From CAISIP01 sp043759735 (GTDB lineage: Bacteria; Pseudomonadota; Gammaproteobacteria; Burkholderiales; Burkholderiaceae_C), in NCBI GenBank assembly GCA_043759735.1, contig JAYUQC010000193.1:1-24827 (forward strand): a DNA stretch of 24,827 nucleotides, in the 5' to 3' direction. The notes under the pieces were generated by a model that was not told where the DNA came from, ran no database searches, and saw only the letters and a list, made by a program, of their open reading frames with translations. This document shows, one piece after another, positions 22,929 through 24,827 of the stretch. Both the position numbers and the translations under genes were made by a program. The first letter of the stretch is position 1. The number at the start of each line of letters is the position of its first letter.

Positions 22929-24827
22929 ATGGCCACAAACAATGTTCGAGAGGAGATCGCTGACTACTTGAGTGGTTTGCGCCAGGCCAACAGCGAAGAG
23001 GCGAAGAAGCTGCGCTTTCAGAACTTGCTGAGCCGACTTTTCCAGGACAACCAGGCTGCAAGGGAGGTCGTCAATCAACTGGCGCAGGGTGGCGAGAAGA
23101 CCATTTTCAACATTCCCCGTCCGGGCGTGCCAAAAACCGGATATGCGGACATCTCTTACAGCAACGTCATCATTGAATGGGAAAAGGATCTGGCGAAAAC
23201 CGGTCGACATGCAGAAGACCAGCTCGCCGAATATCTTGCCGGTCGTTGGCACAGCGGTGACCGCTACGACTACGTGCTGATTGCGACCGACGGTCGTGTC
23301 TGGCGTACCTATGCGCCTGGTCTTGACGTGCTGCTTGGCCAGGAAACGCCGAATCGTACGGCGTTGCGAAAGGTCGAAGACTTCGAGGTCAAGAAGGACA
23401 ACGAAGACGAGTTTTTCTTTTTTCTTGACCGGCTTCTTTTCCGATCAACCAGACAGCGCGCCACGCTCGAGGCAATTCAGTTAGATTTTGGAAACACGTC
23501 GCGCGCTTTCATCAACACTGTGCAGTCAATGAAGCGCGCAATGCCTGCTCCCGCCGTTGCGTCACCCGTACAGGTGGCGTTCGAACAGTGGCAGCGATTT
23601 CTTGAATTGGCCTATGGAAAATTCGACGATCGGCAGGGTGTGTACCTGGTTCACACCTATTTGAGCGTGTTCGCCAAACTGCTAGCTTATGCGGTTCTGC
23701 GCCCTGCGGCACGCCCTAGTGATGATGAACTCCGCTGCGTCCTGTCCGGCGAAGCGTTCAATGCGCTCGACGTGGCGAACTTCGTTGAGGGTGATTTTTT
23801 CTATTGGGTGTCCGATCCTGCGGTGTTCGAGCACATCGCTCCAGCGCTATGGGAGCTGTACAACCAGATCTCGGAGTACGACTTCACCGATGTCGAGGAA
23901 GATATTCTGAAAGGGGTTTACCAAGAGTTAATCGACATCGACACCCGACATGCCCTGGGCGAGTATTACACGCCCGACTGGCTTTGCGAACGTATCGTAG
24001 CGGACTTGCACTTGGAGCGCGGCGCTCGCGTGCTGGACCCGGCCTGCGGTTCCGGTTCCTTTCTTCGTGCGCTGGTGGCGCGTTTTCGTGGTGATTGGCC
24101 GGACATGCCGGTTCAGCAGATCGCGAACCAGGTGACTGGCATTGATGTTCATCCATTGTCAGTGCAAATTGCCAAGACAACCTTGTTGCTGGCTTTGGGT
24201 GAAGCGGTGGCTCGCGCCAGCGCGCCTATCACGCTCCATGTCTACCTAGCCAATACCTTGTTCCTGTCGCAGGACCAAGGCAAGAAAACGCTCTACACCT
24301 CGGGGCATCATTTTTTGGTGCAGGTGGACCGGCAGCGCCTGCCGCTGGACATGGCTCCCTTCATTGGCCAGCCAGATCGTTTCGTCAGGGCGATCGACCT
24401 GGCGCAGCATTTTGTAGATGCGCAACTTGATACCGAGCAGACATATGAAGTTTTTGAGACCGCGCTAGGCAATCGAATCCCGAGTATTGTGCTGGAAAGG
24501 CAGCATGTGGGCGAGCTGTACGCCATCTACCGTGCCATGCGCAATGCCAAGCTGCAAGGTCGCGACAGCATCTGGCAATTTGTGCTGAAAAACCTTTATC
24601 AGCCCGTTTTCATGTACCGGGTCTTTGACGCTATTGTGGCCAACCCTCCGTGGCTGACCTATGCTGACATCCGCAGCGGTGACTACCAGCAACTGGTACG
24701 TGACATTGCCCGTACCTACGGGCTGATGCCTTCCGCCAAGGCCAACAATCCGCTTATCGACTTGGCGGCGGTGTTCCTGGCTCATTGCGGCAAGTACCTG
24801 GCCAAGGATGGCGCCCAACTAAGCTTC
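22929..24827 (+). CDS. Eco57I/type IIG-like DNA N6-adenine methyltransferase, truncated by window edge
   Basis: ATG 22929 has AGGA 5 bp upstream. The frame is open for 633 codons to the last base, so the C-terminus lies outside. The N-terminus resembles a PD-(D/E)XK-type nuclease or type I/IIG R domain: GYADISYSNVIIEWEKDLAK with D74, E83 and E85, then a helix (RHAEDQLAEYLAGRW) and YDYVLIATDGRVW. A helical linker follows. The methyltransferase opens with GEYYTPDWLCERIV (from 344), S-adenosylmethionine motif I DPACGSGSF (370-378) and catalytic motif IV NPPW (572-575). About 190 residues separate I from IV, as in the Eco57I class with an inserted region. It is expected to modify, and possibly cut, specific DNA sites. 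Its partner genes are not visible. Confidence 0.88.
   Translation, partial: MATNNVREEIADYLSGLRQANSEEAKKLRFQNLLSRLFQDNQAAREVVNQLAQGGEKTIFNIPRPGVPKTGYADISYSNVIIEWEKDLAKTGRHAEDQLAEYLAGRWHSGDRYDYVLIATDGRVWRTYAPGLDVLLGQETPNRTALRKVEDFEVKKDNEDEFFFFLDRLLFRSTRQRATLEAIQLDFGNTSRAFINTVQSMKRAMPAPAVASPVQVAFEQWQRFLELAYGKFDDRQGVYLVHTYLSVFAKLLAYAVLRPAARPSDDELRCVLSGEAFNALDVANFVEGDFFYWVSDPAVFEHIAPALWELYNQISEYDFTDVEEDILKGVYQELIDIDTRHALGEYYTPDWLCERIVADLHLERGARVLDPACGSGSFLRALVARFRGDWPDMPVQQIANQVTGIDVHPLSVQIAKTTLLLALGEAVARASAPITLHVYLANTLFLSQDQGKKTLYTSGHHFLVQVDRQRLPLDMAPFIGQPDRFVRAIDLAQHFVDAQLDTEQTYEVFETALGNRIPSIVLERQHVGELYAIYRAMRNAKLQGRDSIWQFVLKNLYQPVFMYRVFDAIVANPPWLTYADIRSGDYQQLVRDIARTYGLMPSAKANNPLIDLAAVFLAHCGKYLAKDGAQLSF

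Noticed and set aside
22803..23252. Leftward 149-codon frame opposite the methyltransferase N-terminus
   Set aside because: The methyltransferase frame is open for 633 codons with clear catalytic motifs, so the leftward frame is its shadow.
1..24827. CRISPR array, insertion sequence or integrase
   Set aside because: No regularly spaced repeats, no transposase or recombinase motifs and no terminal inverted repeats were seen on either strand.

Overview
The window is GC-rich, densely coding bacterial DNA that looks like a beta-proteobacterium of the order Burkholderiales, probably Comamonadaceae or a near relative. The evidence is the dapA-bamC-metallo-beta-lactamase order at the left end, a Bug-family (TctC-like) receptor, a complete HAAT/Liv ABC importer, and a GC-rich hairpin repeat of the kind scattered through Comamonadaceae genomes. 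This assignment rests on gene content read by eye, not on a database search.

Layout. 1-2725: core genes on the + strand, namely the 3' part of dapA, bamC and an MBL-fold hydrolase. 3006-4752: a secreted PA14-like protein, a 28-nt tRNA-Asn-like 3' end (possible old attachment site), a GFA-family zinc protein and a conserved hypothetical. 5107-6654 (minus): a Tle1-like (DUF2235) lipase-type protein preceded by a lipoprotein gene, a possible orphan type VI effector/immunity pair. 7379-10297 (+): a tightly packed four-gene run consisting of a small J-domain protein and three proteins I cannot assign, two of them with long acidic tails. This is the best candidate here for an undescribed system. 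10506-10982: a small coiled-coil protein.

10995-12344 (minus): an SDR oxidoreductase, the C-terminal stump of a 2OG-Fe(II) oxygenase and a small conserved protein. 12697-15591 (+): a membrane/coiled-coil protein, an ornithine cyclodeaminase-family gene broken by one extra C, an SRAP (YedK/HMCES-type) DNA-protein crosslink protein, and a small LETM1-like membrane protein.

15617-22356 (+): a transport and catabolic operon. A palindromic, AT-rich operator candidate is followed by a periplasmic binding protein, an intrinsic terminator, two permeases, two ATPases, an alpha/beta hydrolase and a Bug-family receptor. The Liv part should import a small amide, amino acid or aromatic-type solute, and the hydrolase may act on it. 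22420-22802 (minus): back-to-back remnants of a Crp/Fnr regulator and a histidine kinase. 22929 to the end (+): the first 633 codons of a large Eco57I/type IIG-like DNA methyltransferase with a nuclease-like N-terminus, probably the edge of a restriction or defence locus continuing beyond the window.

No CRISPR array, complete tRNA, rRNA, transposase or integrase was found.
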